Origin: DATAWK01 sp036267255
GTDB lineage: Bacteria > Acidobacteriota > Terriglobia > Terriglobales > Acidobacteriaceae
Assembly: GCA_036267255.1 (NCBI GenBank)
Contig: DATAWK010000053.1
Location: 186,001-250,000 of the forward strand
Direction of reading: 5' to 3'
Length of the DNA stretch: 64,000 nucleotides
The position numbers and the translations under genes are program-made. Of the stretch, positions 51,527 through 60,244 are shown piece by piece (the stretch's first letter is position 1; each line of letters opens with the position of its first letter). Under the pieces are notes generated by a model that worked only from the letters and a program-made list of their open reading frames with translations, was not told the origin of the DNA and searched no databases.

Positions 51527-52065
51527 TGGCAGCTGCTGTAAAGAGTGCTCTCATCCTGCGCACCGCAGTGCGGGCGCTCCTGCTGTTTTGCCTGGTTGTC
51601 TGGCTGGGTGGATTGCTGTTCTTCGGTGCGGTCGTTGCTCCGGTGGCCTTCGGCATCCTGATGCCGATGATTCCGGACCCGGCCTTCGGCCTCCATGTTG
51701 CGGGCACGATGGTGCGGAACTCCTTGTTGCAATTGCATTGGATGGGCTTGATCGCTGGCGCGGCAATGATTTTTCTGTGTGCCGTAGAGCGTGGCATGCA
51801 GTGGACGCGCCGCTCTGTCGTTCCATATTTCGTAGTGCTGGGGGTCATGCTGGCCCTGACGGCCTTCTCTCAATTCTCGATTATCCCGCGCATGGAAACG
51901 CTGCGTCTTCAGGCAGGCAGCGCGATTGATAATCCGACCTCGGACAATCCGGCCCGTGTGGAATTCAATCGGCTGCACAACATCTCAACACAACTGGAAG
52001 GTGGCGTGTTGGTTGGCGGCCTGGTGCTGGTGGTTTTGCTGGCGCGCCCGGAACCGCAGCCATAA
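51526..52065 (+). CDS. DUF4149 family membrane protein
   Basis: The 179-residue protein has four predicted membrane helices (about 11-35, 68-85, 98-118 and 155-173). DUF4149 features are WLGGLLFFGAVVAPVAFGIL in the first helix, and SQFSIIPRM and FNRLHNISTQLEG near the end. It resembles the CopD/TMEM205-like group; no metal or copper role is demonstrated. It is coupled to htpX by TAATG, so may act at the membrane with it (inference). Confidence 0.8.
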   Translation: MAAAVKSALILRTAVRALLLFCLVVWLGGLLFFGAVVAPVAFGILMPMIPDPAFGLHVAGTMVRNSLLQLHWMGLIAGAAMIFLCAVERGMQWTRRSVVPYFVVLGVMLALTAFSQFSIIPRMETLRLQAGSAIDNPTSDNPARVEFNRLHNISTQLEGGVLVGGLVLVVLLARPEPQP

Positions 52066-52131
52066 AGCCCTCCTCCCTGTATGATCAAGGATTGGAATTT
52101 TCCCGATCATTGATTCTCCTATAGGACACGC

Positions 52132-53217
52132 ATGAAGACTGGCATCATCGGCTTGCCGCAAGTCGGCAAGACTTCGTTGTTTAAGATTCTGACCAAGGCG
52201 CGGTTGGATGACCGCGGTTACTCCAATCCAAAAGAAGTGCATGTTGGTGTGGCCCGCGTGCCGGATGACCGGCTGGATCAACTGGCCGCACTCTACAAGC
52301 CGAAGAAGACCATCTACGCGACTGTCGAGTACGCCGACGTGGCTGCGATTGGACAGGAGTCGCTCAAGGAAGCCAGCCTCCTGACCAGTCTGCGCAACGT
52401 CGAGGCGCTGATTCACGTACTGCGCGCATTCGACGACCCCTCCATTCCTCTGAATGGACCGATCGATCCGCTGCGCGAAATCCAGAACGTGGAATTCGAC
52501 CTGATGGTCAACGATCTGACGCAGATTGAAAAGCGTCTGGAGCGCCTGGAAAAGGATTTGAAGAAGGGGCGCACGACCGATCTGGAAAAAGAACAGGCGC
52601 TGCTGCTGCGCGCCAAAGAGTCACTGGAAAAAGAACAGCCATTACGCTCGTTGGAGATGACGGCGGAAGAGAAGAAACTGATTCGCGGCTACATGTTCCT
52701 CAGCCAGAAGCCTGTGCTCTACGTGCTGAATATCTCCGAGAGCACGACGCTTGGCGTGGATCTGGAAGCGGCTGCGGAAAAATATAAATTGAGCGATGCC
52801 GCGCTGCGTCCGGGTACGGGCGTCACCGCCATCTGCGGCAAGGTGGAAGCAGAACTGGCGGAGATGTCCGACGAAGATGCCGTGGAATTTCTTGGCAGCT
52901 ATGGCCTGACGGAAAGCGGTCTGCGCCGTCTGGTTCGTAAGAGCTTTGAATTATTGGGCCTGATGACCTTCTTTACCGTGGGAGAAGACGAATGTCGCGC
53001 CTGGACGATTCCAGTCAACACGCGGGCGCAGCAGGCCGCCGGTGCCATCCATACCGACATTGAAAAACATTTCATCCGCGCGGAAACCATCCATTGGGAC
53101 ACGCTGCTGGCTGCCGGGTCGGAGGCTGCCGCGCGTGCGCAGGGCACCCTGCGGCTGGAAGGCAAAGACTACATTGTGCAGGATGGCGACGTGATGCACA
53201 TTCGGCATAGCGGATAG
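52132..53217 (+). CDS. ychF: Divergent YchF/OLA1-type P-loop NTPase
   Basis: The 361-residue protein has Walker A GLPQVGKTS (residues 7-15) in place of the usual GLPNVGKST, a coiled-coil helical insert (about 125-180) and the G4-like NISE at VLYVLNISE. The C-terminal DUF933/TGS domain (about 275-360; LGLMTFFTVGEDECRAWTI, AAGAIHTDIEKHFIRAE, LEGKDYIVQDGDVMHIR) is well conserved. The G3 region, usually DIAGLV followed by GEGLGN, reads DVAAIG (69-74) with no GEGLGN, so the nucleotide switch is altered. YchF binds ribosomes and ATP; this copy may be a specialised paralogue. Confidence 0.87.
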   Translation: MKTGIIGLPQVGKTSLFKILTKARLDDRGYSNPKEVHVGVARVPDDRLDQLAALYKPKKTIYATVEYADVAAIGQESLKEASLLTSLRNVEALIHVLRAFDDPSIPLNGPIDPLREIQNVEFDLMVNDLTQIEKRLERLEKDLKKGRTTDLEKEQALLLRAKESLEKEQPLRSLEMTAEEKKLIRGYMFLSQKPVLYVLNISESTTLGVDLEAAAEKYKLSDAALRPGTGVTAICGKVEAELAEMSDEDAVEFLGSYGLTESGLRRLVRKSFELLGLMTFFTVGEDECRAWTIPVNTRAQQAAGAIHTDIEKHFIRAETIHWDTLLAAGSEAAARAQGTLRLEGKDYIVQDGDVMHIRHSG

Positions 53218-53222
53218 CACGC

Positions 53223-53942
53223 ATGGCTCCTCTCGGTTTGGTCCTGATCCTCGGTCTGATTGCTGCGCTGGCCAATCTTGCTGGTGGGCTTTTGTTGCTG
53301 AAAAAAGGTGTCCAGCGCTATCTGCATGGATTTGTTGCTTTCGGCTCTGGATTTCTAATTGCCGTGGCGATTGTGGAGATGTTGCCGGAAAGTTTCCATC
53401 TTGCTCCGTTTGCAGCACCTTTCCTGATTCTCGCCGGTTTCTGCAGCGTGCATATTCTGGAACACACACTCGTGTCGCACTTCCATGTTGGCGAAGAGAC
53501 GCACACACACGAATTTGTGCACGCAGGAAAGGCCTACTCGCTGACGTTTGGGTTGACCGCGCACACCTTCTTCGACGGGATTGCCATCGCCAGTGGATTC
53601 GCATTTTCCGGCAAGCTGGGCTGGTTGATCTTTGCCGGCGTTTTGCTGCACAAATTGCCGGTGGGGTTTACCGTGGCCAGTGTCATGCTGGCGAGTGGGC
53701 AAGGCAAGCGTGTTGCCGTCTTTTCCGCAGCGCTATTGGGCGTCTCGACTCTGGCTGGTGTCGTTGCCATTCGCATCTTCCCCACGCTGGCACACTATGG
53801 TCTGCCTGTGTCCGCCGGTGTGGCCCTCTATGTGGCGGCGACGGATTTATTGCCGGAGGTGAACCGGGAACGCGGCCTCCACTATCGCCTGTTGTTTCTC
53901 TTCGGCGTTGCCGTAATGATCGTGCTGGGCCAATTGCAGTAA
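53223..53942 (+). CDS. ZIP-family divalent metal transporter
   Basis: The 239-residue protein has seven or eight membrane helices. The metal-site helices are visible: ALTFGLTAHTFFDGIAIASGF (helix IV with H and D) and GVLLHKLPVGFTVASVML (helix V, HKLPxGF; canonical HExPxG has Lys in place of Glu). A His-rich stretch EHTLVSHFHVGEETHTHEF lies in the preceding loop. Likely substrate zinc or iron, not shown. It starts five bases after ychF, so the two are probably co-transcribed. Confidence 0.87.
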   Translation: MAPLGLVLILGLIAALANLAGGLLLLKKGVQRYLHGFVAFGSGFLIAVAIVEMLPESFHLAPFAAPFLILAGFCSVHILEHTLVSHFHVGEETHTHEFVHAGKAYSLTFGLTAHTFFDGIAIASGFAFSGKLGWLIFAGVLLHKLPVGFTVASVMLASGQGKRVAVFSAALLGVSTLAGVVAIRIFPTLAHYGLPVSAGVALYVAATDLLPEVNRERGLHYRLLFLFGVAVMIVLGQLQ

Positions 53943-53984
53943 GCCTGCTGGCATTCGCCACGGGTGATCTGTTATAAGCGCGAC

Positions 53985-54782
53985 ATGCACACGGGATGCG
54001 CTTTGGTGACCGGAGCCAGCTATGGCCTGGGAGAAGAGTATGCGCGGCAATTGGCGGCTCGCGGCTACGATCTTCTATTGACTGCGCGATCGGCGGACTT
54101 GCTGGAATCTGTGAGTGCCAGCATTCAGGCCAGTCATCCCGGCTGCGATGTGCGCGTGTTGCCGCTCGATCTCAGCGAGCGCGGCGCCCCGCAAACATTA
54201 TTCGACTGGGCGCAGCAGCAGGGCCAGCCCGTTTCACTCCTCATCAACAATGCAGGCTTCGGTGCCATTGGAGAGTTCGACCGGCTCTCGCTGGATCGCC
54301 AGCGTCAGATGATCGATCTGAACGTCTCCTCATTGGTGGAATTGACACACTTGTTTCTTGTGCCGATGAAAGCCCGGCGGCATGGCGCCATTCTGAATAT
54401 TGCCTCCACGGCAGCCTTTGTTCCTATCGCATATTTCGCCGTCTATGGAGCAACCAAGGCCTTTGTATTGAGCTTTTCCAATGCCGTCTATGAAGAAGCT
54501 CGCGCCTACGGTGTCCATGTAATGGCCGTATGCCCGGGGCCCACGGCAACACGTTTCTTTGAGAACGCGCAGTCGACGACCGCGTTCAGTTCCGTACGCA
54601 TGCAAAGCTCACAGGCAGTCGTCGCAGAATCGTTGCGGGCTATGGACCACAGCCGGCCGTGGATGATTGCCGGATGGATCAACCGGCTCTCTATTTTGGT
54701 GTCCGGGTTCCTGCCGCGCCGCCTGCTGATGCGCGTAATAGCAATCGCATACCGCCGCATGGGGAATCAAAAAAGTACCTAA
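53985..54782 (+). CDS. Short-chain dehydrogenase/reductase
   Basis: The 265-residue classical SDR has a cofactor loop TGASYGLGEEYARQLA at about 9-24, NNAGFG, the catalytic Ser in NIASTAAF and YGATK with the catalytic Tyr and Lys. The C-terminal basic helix (RRLLMRVIAIAYRRMG) may touch the membrane, as in the YdfG/DltE-like group (dehydrogenases/Cyclohexanol type). ATG 53985 is the likely start; an upstream in-frame GTG at 53964 is an alternative. Substrate unknown. Confidence 0.87.
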   Translation: MHTGCALVTGASYGLGEEYARQLAARGYDLLLTARSADLLESVSASIQASHPGCDVRVLPLDLSERGAPQTLFDWAQQQGQPVSLLINNAGFGAIGEFDRLSLDRQRQMIDLNVSSLVELTHLFLVPMKARRHGAILNIASTAAFVPIAYFAVYGATKAFVLSFSNAVYEEARAYGVHVMAVCPGPTATRFFENAQSTTAFSSVRMQSSQAVVAESLRAMDHSRPWMIAGWINRLSILVSGFLPRRLLMRVIAIAYRRMGNQKST

Positions 54783-54855
54783 TCCACGCTGGACAGACAA
54801 CGTTTCTTCCGGAGTTCTCATCAGCATTAGAGGGACAGCAGGAACCAGACATACG

Positions 54856-55260
54856 ATGCAGCCACAAATTCTTCTTGTAGATGACAATCCCATCCAGGCG
54901 GTTACGCGCAAAGCAATTCTGGAGCGCACCGGGTTTTCCGTTAAAGCTTTCAATTCTGCTCGGGAAGCTCTTCGTTTTCTGAAAGAGGAAGAGGGAAAAT
55001 CGATTGAACTGGTCATTACCGACCACATCATGCCGGAACTCGCGGGGCCCGCGTTTGTTCGCCTGTTGCGGGATATAAATCCCCAAATTCCCGTGGTGGT
55101 TGTCAGCGGTCTGGCTGACGCGGAAAACGAGTATCAGGGCTACAACGTTGTTTTTCGCACCAAGCCGGTTGCGCCCGATGAATTGCAGGCCCTGGCGATC
55201 AGCCTGCTCGATTCTCCGATCAACGAAATTGTGTCAAAGGATTTCTTCCCGCGTCAGTAA
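54856..55260 (+). CDS. Receiver-domain-only response regulator
   Basis: The 134-residue CheY-like protein has acidic D9-D10, phospho-acceptor D56 in VITDHIMPELAG, Thr/Ser in VVVSGLAD and K103 in RTKPVAPDEL. A short C-terminal extension SPINEIVSKDFFPRQ is present, with no output domain. No kinase gene is adjacent, so it is an orphan. It follows the SDR by 73 bases on the same strand. Confidence 0.88.
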   Translation: MQPQILLVDDNPIQAVTRKAILERTGFSVKAFNSAREALRFLKEEEGKSIELVITDHIMPELAGPAFVRLLRDINPQIPVVVVSGLADAENEYQGYNVVFRTKPVAPDELQALAISLLDSPINEIVSKDFFPRQ

Positions 55261-55349
55261 TCTGCAAACCGGACAGCCGTCCGCCAGGTTCCGTACCGTA
55301 GCCTCGATGCCCGATAGTATCGTGCCGGGCGTGGTGGTACGCTCGGCGT

Positions 55350-55787
55350 ATGTTGAAGAATCGCTCCGTGCCGACCAATACTGTGCTGCCACACATCACG
55401 TATCTGAACCTTTCCGATGCGATTGCGTGGCTGACCGAGGCCTTCGGATTCTCTGAGCACTTTCGTTATGGCGATCCTATCTCGGGTGCGCAGATGCATC
55501 TCGGCGAAGCCTGGATCATGCTGAATAGTGCGCGTGTCGACCGTTCGAGTCCGACGCAACTCGGTTGCGGTACACAAAGCCTGACCGTGTTCGTCGAGAA
55601 TGTGGATGCGCATTACGCCAGAACAAAATCGACAGGCGCAAAAATTGTTGAAGAACTCAACGAGACAATTTATGGCGAACGGCAGTACGGTGTTGCAGAC
55701 CTTGAGGGTCACCTCTGGCTCTTCTCGCAGCATGCCCGGGACGTAAGCCCTGACGAATGGGGAGCGACCATCGCCCCCGTCCAATAG
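55350..55787 (+). CDS. VOC superfamily protein (glyoxalase-like), second copy
   Basis: The 145-residue VOC fold protein has ITYLNLSDAIAWLTEAFGFSEHFRY, MHLGEAWIMLNS, then TQSLTVFVENVDAHYARTKSTGAKI and YGERQYGVADLEGHLWLFSQH. The pattern, with the C-terminal DLEGHLW segment, is that of the PhnB/YdfO-like VOC group. Not closely similar to the other VOC protein at 31712. Function unassigned. Start ATG 55350. Confidence 0.85.
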   Translation: MLKNRSVPTNTVLPHITYLNLSDAIAWLTEAFGFSEHFRYGDPISGAQMHLGEAWIMLNSARVDRSSPTQLGCGTQSLTVFVENVDAHYARTKSTGAKIVEELNETIYGERQYGVADLEGHLWLFSQHARDVSPDEWGATIAPVQ

Positions 55788-55933
55788 CTTTGCCTCTGGC
55801 CTGCCGCAGGTTCCCAACTATCGGCAATCCAGGCCATGGATAATCTGGGGATTGTTTCGTTGTCGGCGACCGTATTTTATGGTGCCGCATTGCAGTGCCG
55901 GGTTTGCTCTGCGACAATGAAAAGTTATCTCCT

Positions 55934-57985
55934 ATGCCTACCTTTGGCAGCTTCGCCCTTCTCATCGCCCTGGTACTCTGCGCGTACAACCTGGTTGCGG
56001 GCGCAATTGCGTTGCGTCAAATGGCAACCGGCCATGGCGCGCGCTTTGCTCCGGAGCGACTGGCGGAAACCGCACGGCGGGCTGGCATCGCCAGCTTTAT
56101 TGCGCTCAGCGCAGCCGCTTTTGCGCTGGTCTGGTGTTCGTTCACCAACAATTTTTCCGTTGCCTACATCCTGCACCACTCCAACCGCGCACTGCCCGGG
56201 GCATATAAATTTTCTGCCCTCTGGTCCGGACAGGAAGGTTCGCTGCTGCTGTGGGCGTGGCTGTTGGCTGCGTATGGATTCGTTTTACGCGTGCGGCATA
56301 AAGTTGACGTCAAGCTGACGGCCTACGCGTCCACCATTCTTGCTGGCATCCAGGTTTTCTTCGTTGTCCTGCTGAACTTTGCCGCGCCGCCCTTTGCGCT
56401 GGTACAGGGCGCGGTGCCGGCCGACGGTTTCGGTCTCAATCCGCTGCTGCAGTATCCGGAGATGGTTATCCATCCGCCCATGCTGTATCTGGGCTATGTC
56501 GGCTTCAGCGTGCCGTTTGCCTTCGCACTGGGCGCGCTGATGATGCGCTATCCCGGCGAAAAATGGATTCATATCACCCGCCGCTGGACCATGGTGACGT
56601 GGCTCTTTCTCACCTGCGGCATCTTTTTAGGGGCGCACTGGGCCTATGCCGTGCTCGGCTGGGGTGGTTACTGGGGCTGGGACCCGGTTGAAAATGCTTC
56701 GTTGATGCCATGGTTGACGGGCACAGCGTTCCTGCACTCCGTCATGATGCAGGAAAAGCGCGGCATGATGAAGACCTGGAATGTCTGGCTGATCTTCACG
56801 ACATTTTTGCTTACCATGCTTGGGACCGATCTCACGCGCTCCGGCCTGGTCAGCTCTGTGCATGCTTTCGCGCAGTCTTCCATTGGCGACTGGTTCCACG
56901 GCTTCATGTTCATTGTTTTCGCCGTGTGCCTGTTTACCTACTTCCGCCAGCGCGATCATCTGCAGTCGGAGCATCACCTGGAGTCGCTGGTCTCGCGCGA
57001 ATCCAGCTTCCTGTTCAACAATCTGGTTCTGCTGGCGCTTTGCTTCACCATTCTTTGGGGCACGCTCTTTCCCATCATCTCCGAGTATGTGCAGGGAACC
57101 AAAGTCACCGTCAGTGGTCCGTACTATGATCGCGTTGCCGTGCCCATCGGCCTGTTTCTTCTGTTCCTGACCGGCATTGGCCCGATTCTGGCGTGGCGTA
57201 GCACCTCGCTTAAGAGCATTCGCCGCAACTTCATCCTGCCAACCATCGTCGGTGCGGCGACTGCAGCGCTGCTGGTCCTGCTCGGTATGCATCCGTGGCA
57301 TGCTCAAGGCACGTTCTACGCATGGATGTCTTTTTCTCTGGCCGCGATGGTGACGACCGCCATCCTGTCGGAATTTCTTCGCGGCGCGCGTGTCATCCAG
57401 CGTCATAGCGGGAAAAATATTTTAGCGTCCATCATCCAGCTCACGCGGCGCAACACCCGTCGCTACGGCGGATATATTGTGCACATTGGCGTTGTCATCA
57501 TCTTCATTGGCCTTTCCGGCCAGGCCTTCAATCAATCGAAAGAGCAGGAGATGGGCTTTCACGACACCATGACCATCGGCCCGTACCGTCTGGTTTGCCA
57601 GAGCTACACACAGGACTCCAACGCAAACTATGACAGTGAGTATGAGCTGCTCGATGTCTACAACGGCAATCACTACATTGGCCGCATGGCGCCGGAGCGC
57701 CGTTTCTATCATGCCAGTCAGCAGACCTCGACGATGGTTGCCAACCACTCCACGTTGCAGCGCGACCTCTATGTTGTCTATGAAGGACGCAGCCAGGAAA
57801 CGGACAAGCCCATCATCAAGGTCTTCATCAACCCGCTGGTCGCGTGGATATGGATTGGCGTTGCCGTCATCGTCTTTGGCACGCTTGTCGCGCTGACGCC
57901 GAACCTGGAAGCTGCCGCCAGCCGTAAGCGTTCCCAGCTCACAGACGCGGAAAAAGAATCCGCCGCTGTGGTCACAGGAGCCTGA
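55934..57985 (+). CDS. ccmF: Cytochrome c heme lyase subunit CcmF
   Basis: System I cytochrome c maturation protein that ligates heme to apocytochrome. The 683-residue polytopic membrane protein has the WWD heme-handling domain WGGYWGWDPVENAS at 243-256, ALWSGQEGSLLLW, YPEMVIHPPMLYLGYVG and periplasmic His residues. The large C-terminal periplasmic region starts about residue 510 (QSKEQEMGFHD). ATG 55934 is chosen over upstream codons in the 147-base gap since it begins just before the first helix. The ccmABCDE genes are not in the window. Confidence 0.94.
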   Translation: MPTFGSFALLIALVLCAYNLVAGAIALRQMATGHGARFAPERLAETARRAGIASFIALSAAAFALVWCSFTNNFSVAYILHHSNRALPGAYKFSALWSGQEGSLLLWAWLLAAYGFVLRVRHKVDVKLTAYASTILAGIQVFFVVLLNFAAPPFALVQGAVPADGFGLNPLLQYPEMVIHPPMLYLGYVGFSVPFAFALGALMMRYPGEKWIHITRRWTMVTWLFLTCGIFLGAHWAYAVLGWGGYWGWDPVENASLMPWLTGTAFLHSVMMQEKRGMMKTWNVWLIFTTFLLTMLGTDLTRSGLVSSVHAFAQSSIGDWFHGFMFIVFAVCLFTYFRQRDHLQSEHHLESLVSRESSFLFNNLVLLALCFTILWGTLFPIISEYVQGTKVTVSGPYYDRVAVPIGLFLLFLTGIGPILAWRSTSLKSIRRNFILPTIVGAATAALLVLLGMHPWHAQGTFYAWMSFSLAAMVTTAILSEFLRGARVIQRHSGKNILASIIQLTRRNTRRYGGYIVHIGVVIIFIGLSGQAFNQSKEQEMGFHDTMTIGPYRLVCQSYTQDSNANYDSEYELLDVYNGNHYIGRMAPERRFYHASQQTSTMVANHSTLQRDLYVVYEGRSQETDKPIIKVFINPLVAWIWIGVAVIVFGTLVALTPNLEAAASRKRSQLTDAEKESAAVVTGA

Positions 57986-57989
57986 TTCG

Positions 57990-58472
57990 ATGCGCCGTTT
58001 TTTTAGTCGGGAACTCGTACGCATCTGGATGCAGCTCACTCTGGCCTGCATGCTGTTGATCGTTACCGTGGGCGCGGGCAACACTGCGGCGCGCTACAAC
58101 GATCTGGGCCATAAGCTGATGTGCACCTGTGGCTGCAATCAAATTCTGCTGGAGTGCAATCACGTCGGCTGCACCGTTTCTACGCAGGAGGAAGGCGAGT
58201 TACGGGCAAGCCTCGATCGCGGCGACAGCGACAGTCTGATCCTGCAGAATTTTGTCCAGAAATATGGACTACCCGTGCTGCCTGCACCGCCAGAGACAGG
58301 CTTCAATTTGATCGCGTGGCTCGCTCCGGGAATCTTCTTCGTGCTGTCTACGTTGCTGGCAGCCTTTCTAGTGCTCCGCTGGAAAAAGCGCGCCGTCGTT
58401 CCCGCGCCAATCATGGACGGCCCCCACATGGACACCATGCGCCAGCGCATTCGCAAGGAGACAGAGATATGA
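57990..58472 (+). CDS. ccmH: CcmH/CycL-type cytochrome c maturation protein, Cys-rich variant
   Basis: The 160-residue protein has an N-terminal membrane segment (about 14-33), a three-helix periplasmic core, a second membrane helix (about 106-130) and a basic tail. The usual LRCxxCQ thioredox motif is replaced by LMCTCGCNQILLECNHVGC, with C45, C47, C49, C56 and C61. This CTCGC variant occurs in other system I lineages and probably still binds or reduces apocytochrome Cys residues (inference). AGGAG (57975-57979) precedes it. Its stop overlaps the next gene (ATGA). Confidence 0.87.
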   Translation: MRRFFSRELVRIWMQLTLACMLLIVTVGAGNTAARYNDLGHKLMCTCGCNQILLECNHVGCTVSTQEEGELRASLDRGDSDSLILQNFVQKYGLPVLPAPPETGFNLIAWLAPGIFFVLSTLLAAFLVLRWKKRAVVPAPIMDGPHMDTMRQRIRKETEI

Positions 58473-58759
58473 CGATTGCCGCCTGTGCAGCGCTGTTGCT
58501 TGGGATTTTCATCTATGTCTTTTATGCTCCGCGCACCGCGGAAGAACAGCACCAGAAAACTCGGCTGGAATTCCTGCGTGAACGCAAAGATGTCGTCTAT
58601 GAGAACCTGCGCGATCTGAATTTCGAGCACAGCGCCGGAAAATATCCGGAAGAAGATTATCTGTCCCAGCGCGCCAGTCTTGAAAATGAAGCAGCGGAAA
58701 TTATGGCCGAGATGGAAACACTCGAGGTCATGAATGAAGCTGGCCACACTGTTGCCTGA
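58469..58759 (+). CDS. CcmI-like short membrane protein
   Basis: The 96-residue protein has an N-terminal helix (about 3-21) and a charged helical region with ENLRDLNFEHSAGKYPEEDYLSQRASLENEAAEIMAEM-type pattern. This GK-x-EEDY-x3-R module is the one seen at the N-terminal end of CcmI/CycH proteins, but no TPR domain follows. The start ATG 58469 overlaps the ccmH stop and has AGGAG at 58456-58460. Position in the ccm run supports a cytochrome c maturation role. Confidence 0.8.
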   Translation: MTIAACAALLLGIFIYVFYAPRTAEEQHQKTRLEFLRERKDVVYENLRDLNFEHSAGKYPEEDYLSQRASLENEAAEIMAEMETLEVMNEAGHTVA

Positions 58760-58801
58760 AAAGTCCTCTCCAAAGAAAGTTCAAAGCGGTTCAGAGACCC
58801 G

Positions 58802-60163
58802 ATGGATCGAAAGAAAATGCACATTACATCTTTAAGCAGGACACGGCTGCTGCGCACCATTGCCATACCGCTGTGCTTGCTGTTCGTAACGGCGACTGCG
58901 CTGGCCGCTGCCATCACTGGAACCGTCACCAATCGCACCACCAACAAGCCCTCCGCTGGCGACACCGTGGTGCTGATCCGCCTGTCGCAGGGCATGATGG
59001 AATCCACGCGCACCACGACGGATCGCAGCGGCCACTACACGCTCGATGTTCCGGATACCGACGGTGTGCATCTGGTTCGCGTGACGCATCAGGGGGCCAA
59101 TTATTTTCAGCCCGCGCCTCCCGGCACGCAGACAGTGAACGTCGAGGTCTACGACGTTGCTCCAAAGCTGGAGGGCGTCCATCTGGAAGCCGACGTGCTG
59201 CGCATGGACACAGATGGAGACGGGTTGCGTGTGATCGAGAGTTTTTTCATCAAGAATGTTTCCTCTCCGCCACGCACGCAGTTGAGTGCTCACCCATTTG
59301 AGTTCTATCTGCCTGCCGGTGCGCAGATCAGCGGCTCCGCAGCATTGGGTCCCGGTAGCATGCCGGTGCAATCGGCGCCGGTGCCCATGGGCGATCCGGG
59401 TCACTACACGTTCATCTTTCCTCTGCGCCCCGGTGAAACGCGTTTCCAGGTGAGTTACCATCTGCCCTACTCCGGCTCGCAGGCGTTCACGCCCAAGCTC
59501 ACCATGGCAACGGACAACTTCGTCGTCATTCTTCCCAAAACCATGCAGTTTGTGCCATCTTCCACGGCAGGTTTCCAGCCCGTGAATGAAGATGTAAACG
59601 ATCTGACATTCCTGGCCAAGAATCTAAAGCCGGCATCGAAGTTAGATTTTAAAATCTCCGGGTCCGGACAACTGCAAGACACGCAAAATAGCGGACAGCA
59701 GCAGGCGCAGGCAGGCGCACAGCAGGGTGGTCCGGAAGCCGCTTCTGCATCGACCGATACTCGCCCTGGCGGCGGCCTGGGAACCCCCATTGATACGCCC
59801 GATCCGCTCACCAAATACCGCTGGTGGATTCTCGGCCTTGTCGGAGCGCTGTTGGCCGCCGGTGCTGGCATCATGTTGCGCCAACCGGCACCGCTCGCCG
59901 CAGGTACGACAGCTGCCGGCGTGCCTGTTAGTGTTGCCCGAGGCAATGTTGCTCTATCGTCTGCAGGCGTGGCCGGCGCCGATTCTGCAAAAGCCTCCGT
60001 TCTGCTGCTGGCATTGAAAGAGGAGCTGTTTGCTCTGGAGACCGAGCGTCTGGACGGGCGTTTGCCGCAGGAGGAATACGACCGGCAGAAGGCAGCGTTG
60101 GAGATTGTGCTGAAGCGTGCTCTCGATCGTAATAAGCAGAATGCAGCGCCGAAGGTAGGCTAG
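58802..60163 (+). CDS. Membrane-anchored carboxypeptidase-regulatory-like protein in the ccm run
   Basis: The 453-residue protein has a signal peptide (about 12-37) and a CarboxypepD_reg-like Ig fold (about 38-120; ITGTVTNRTTNKPSAGDTVVLI). A further beta-rich domain follows (about 120-295; FEFYLPAGAQISG, GHYTFIFPLRPGETRFQVSYHLPY), then a Gln/Gly linker, a transmembrane helix (about 340-359) and a cytoplasmic C-terminal module (about 400-445; KEELFALETERLDGRLPQEEYDRQKAALE). That last module resembles the one in the preceding CcmI-like protein. It begins 43 bases after it. A role with Ccm is suggested by position and the shared module, not by family knowledge. Confidence 0.75.
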   Translation: MDRKKMHITSLSRTRLLRTIAIPLCLLFVTATALAAAITGTVTNRTTNKPSAGDTVVLIRLSQGMMESTRTTTDRSGHYTLDVPDTDGVHLVRVTHQGANYFQPAPPGTQTVNVEVYDVAPKLEGVHLEADVLRMDTDGDGLRVIESFFIKNVSSPPRTQLSAHPFEFYLPAGAQISGSAALGPGSMPVQSAPVPMGDPGHYTFIFPLRPGETRFQVSYHLPYSGSQAFTPKLTMATDNFVVILPKTMQFVPSSTAGFQPVNEDVNDLTFLAKNLKPASKLDFKISGSGQLQDTQNSGQQQAQAGAQQGGPEAASASTDTRPGGGLGTPIDTPDPLTKYRWWILGLVGALLAAGAGIMLRQPAPLAAGTTAAGVPVSVARGNVALSSAGVAGADSAKASVLLLALKEELFALETERLDGRLPQEEYDRQKAALEIVLKRALDRNKQNAAPKVG

Positions 60164-60244
60164 CTCGGAAACCGAATGCAGCCGCAGCGGCATCATAACT
60201 ACGCAGGTCACTGCGAAACAGATTTCACGCGAAAGGTAGCATCC

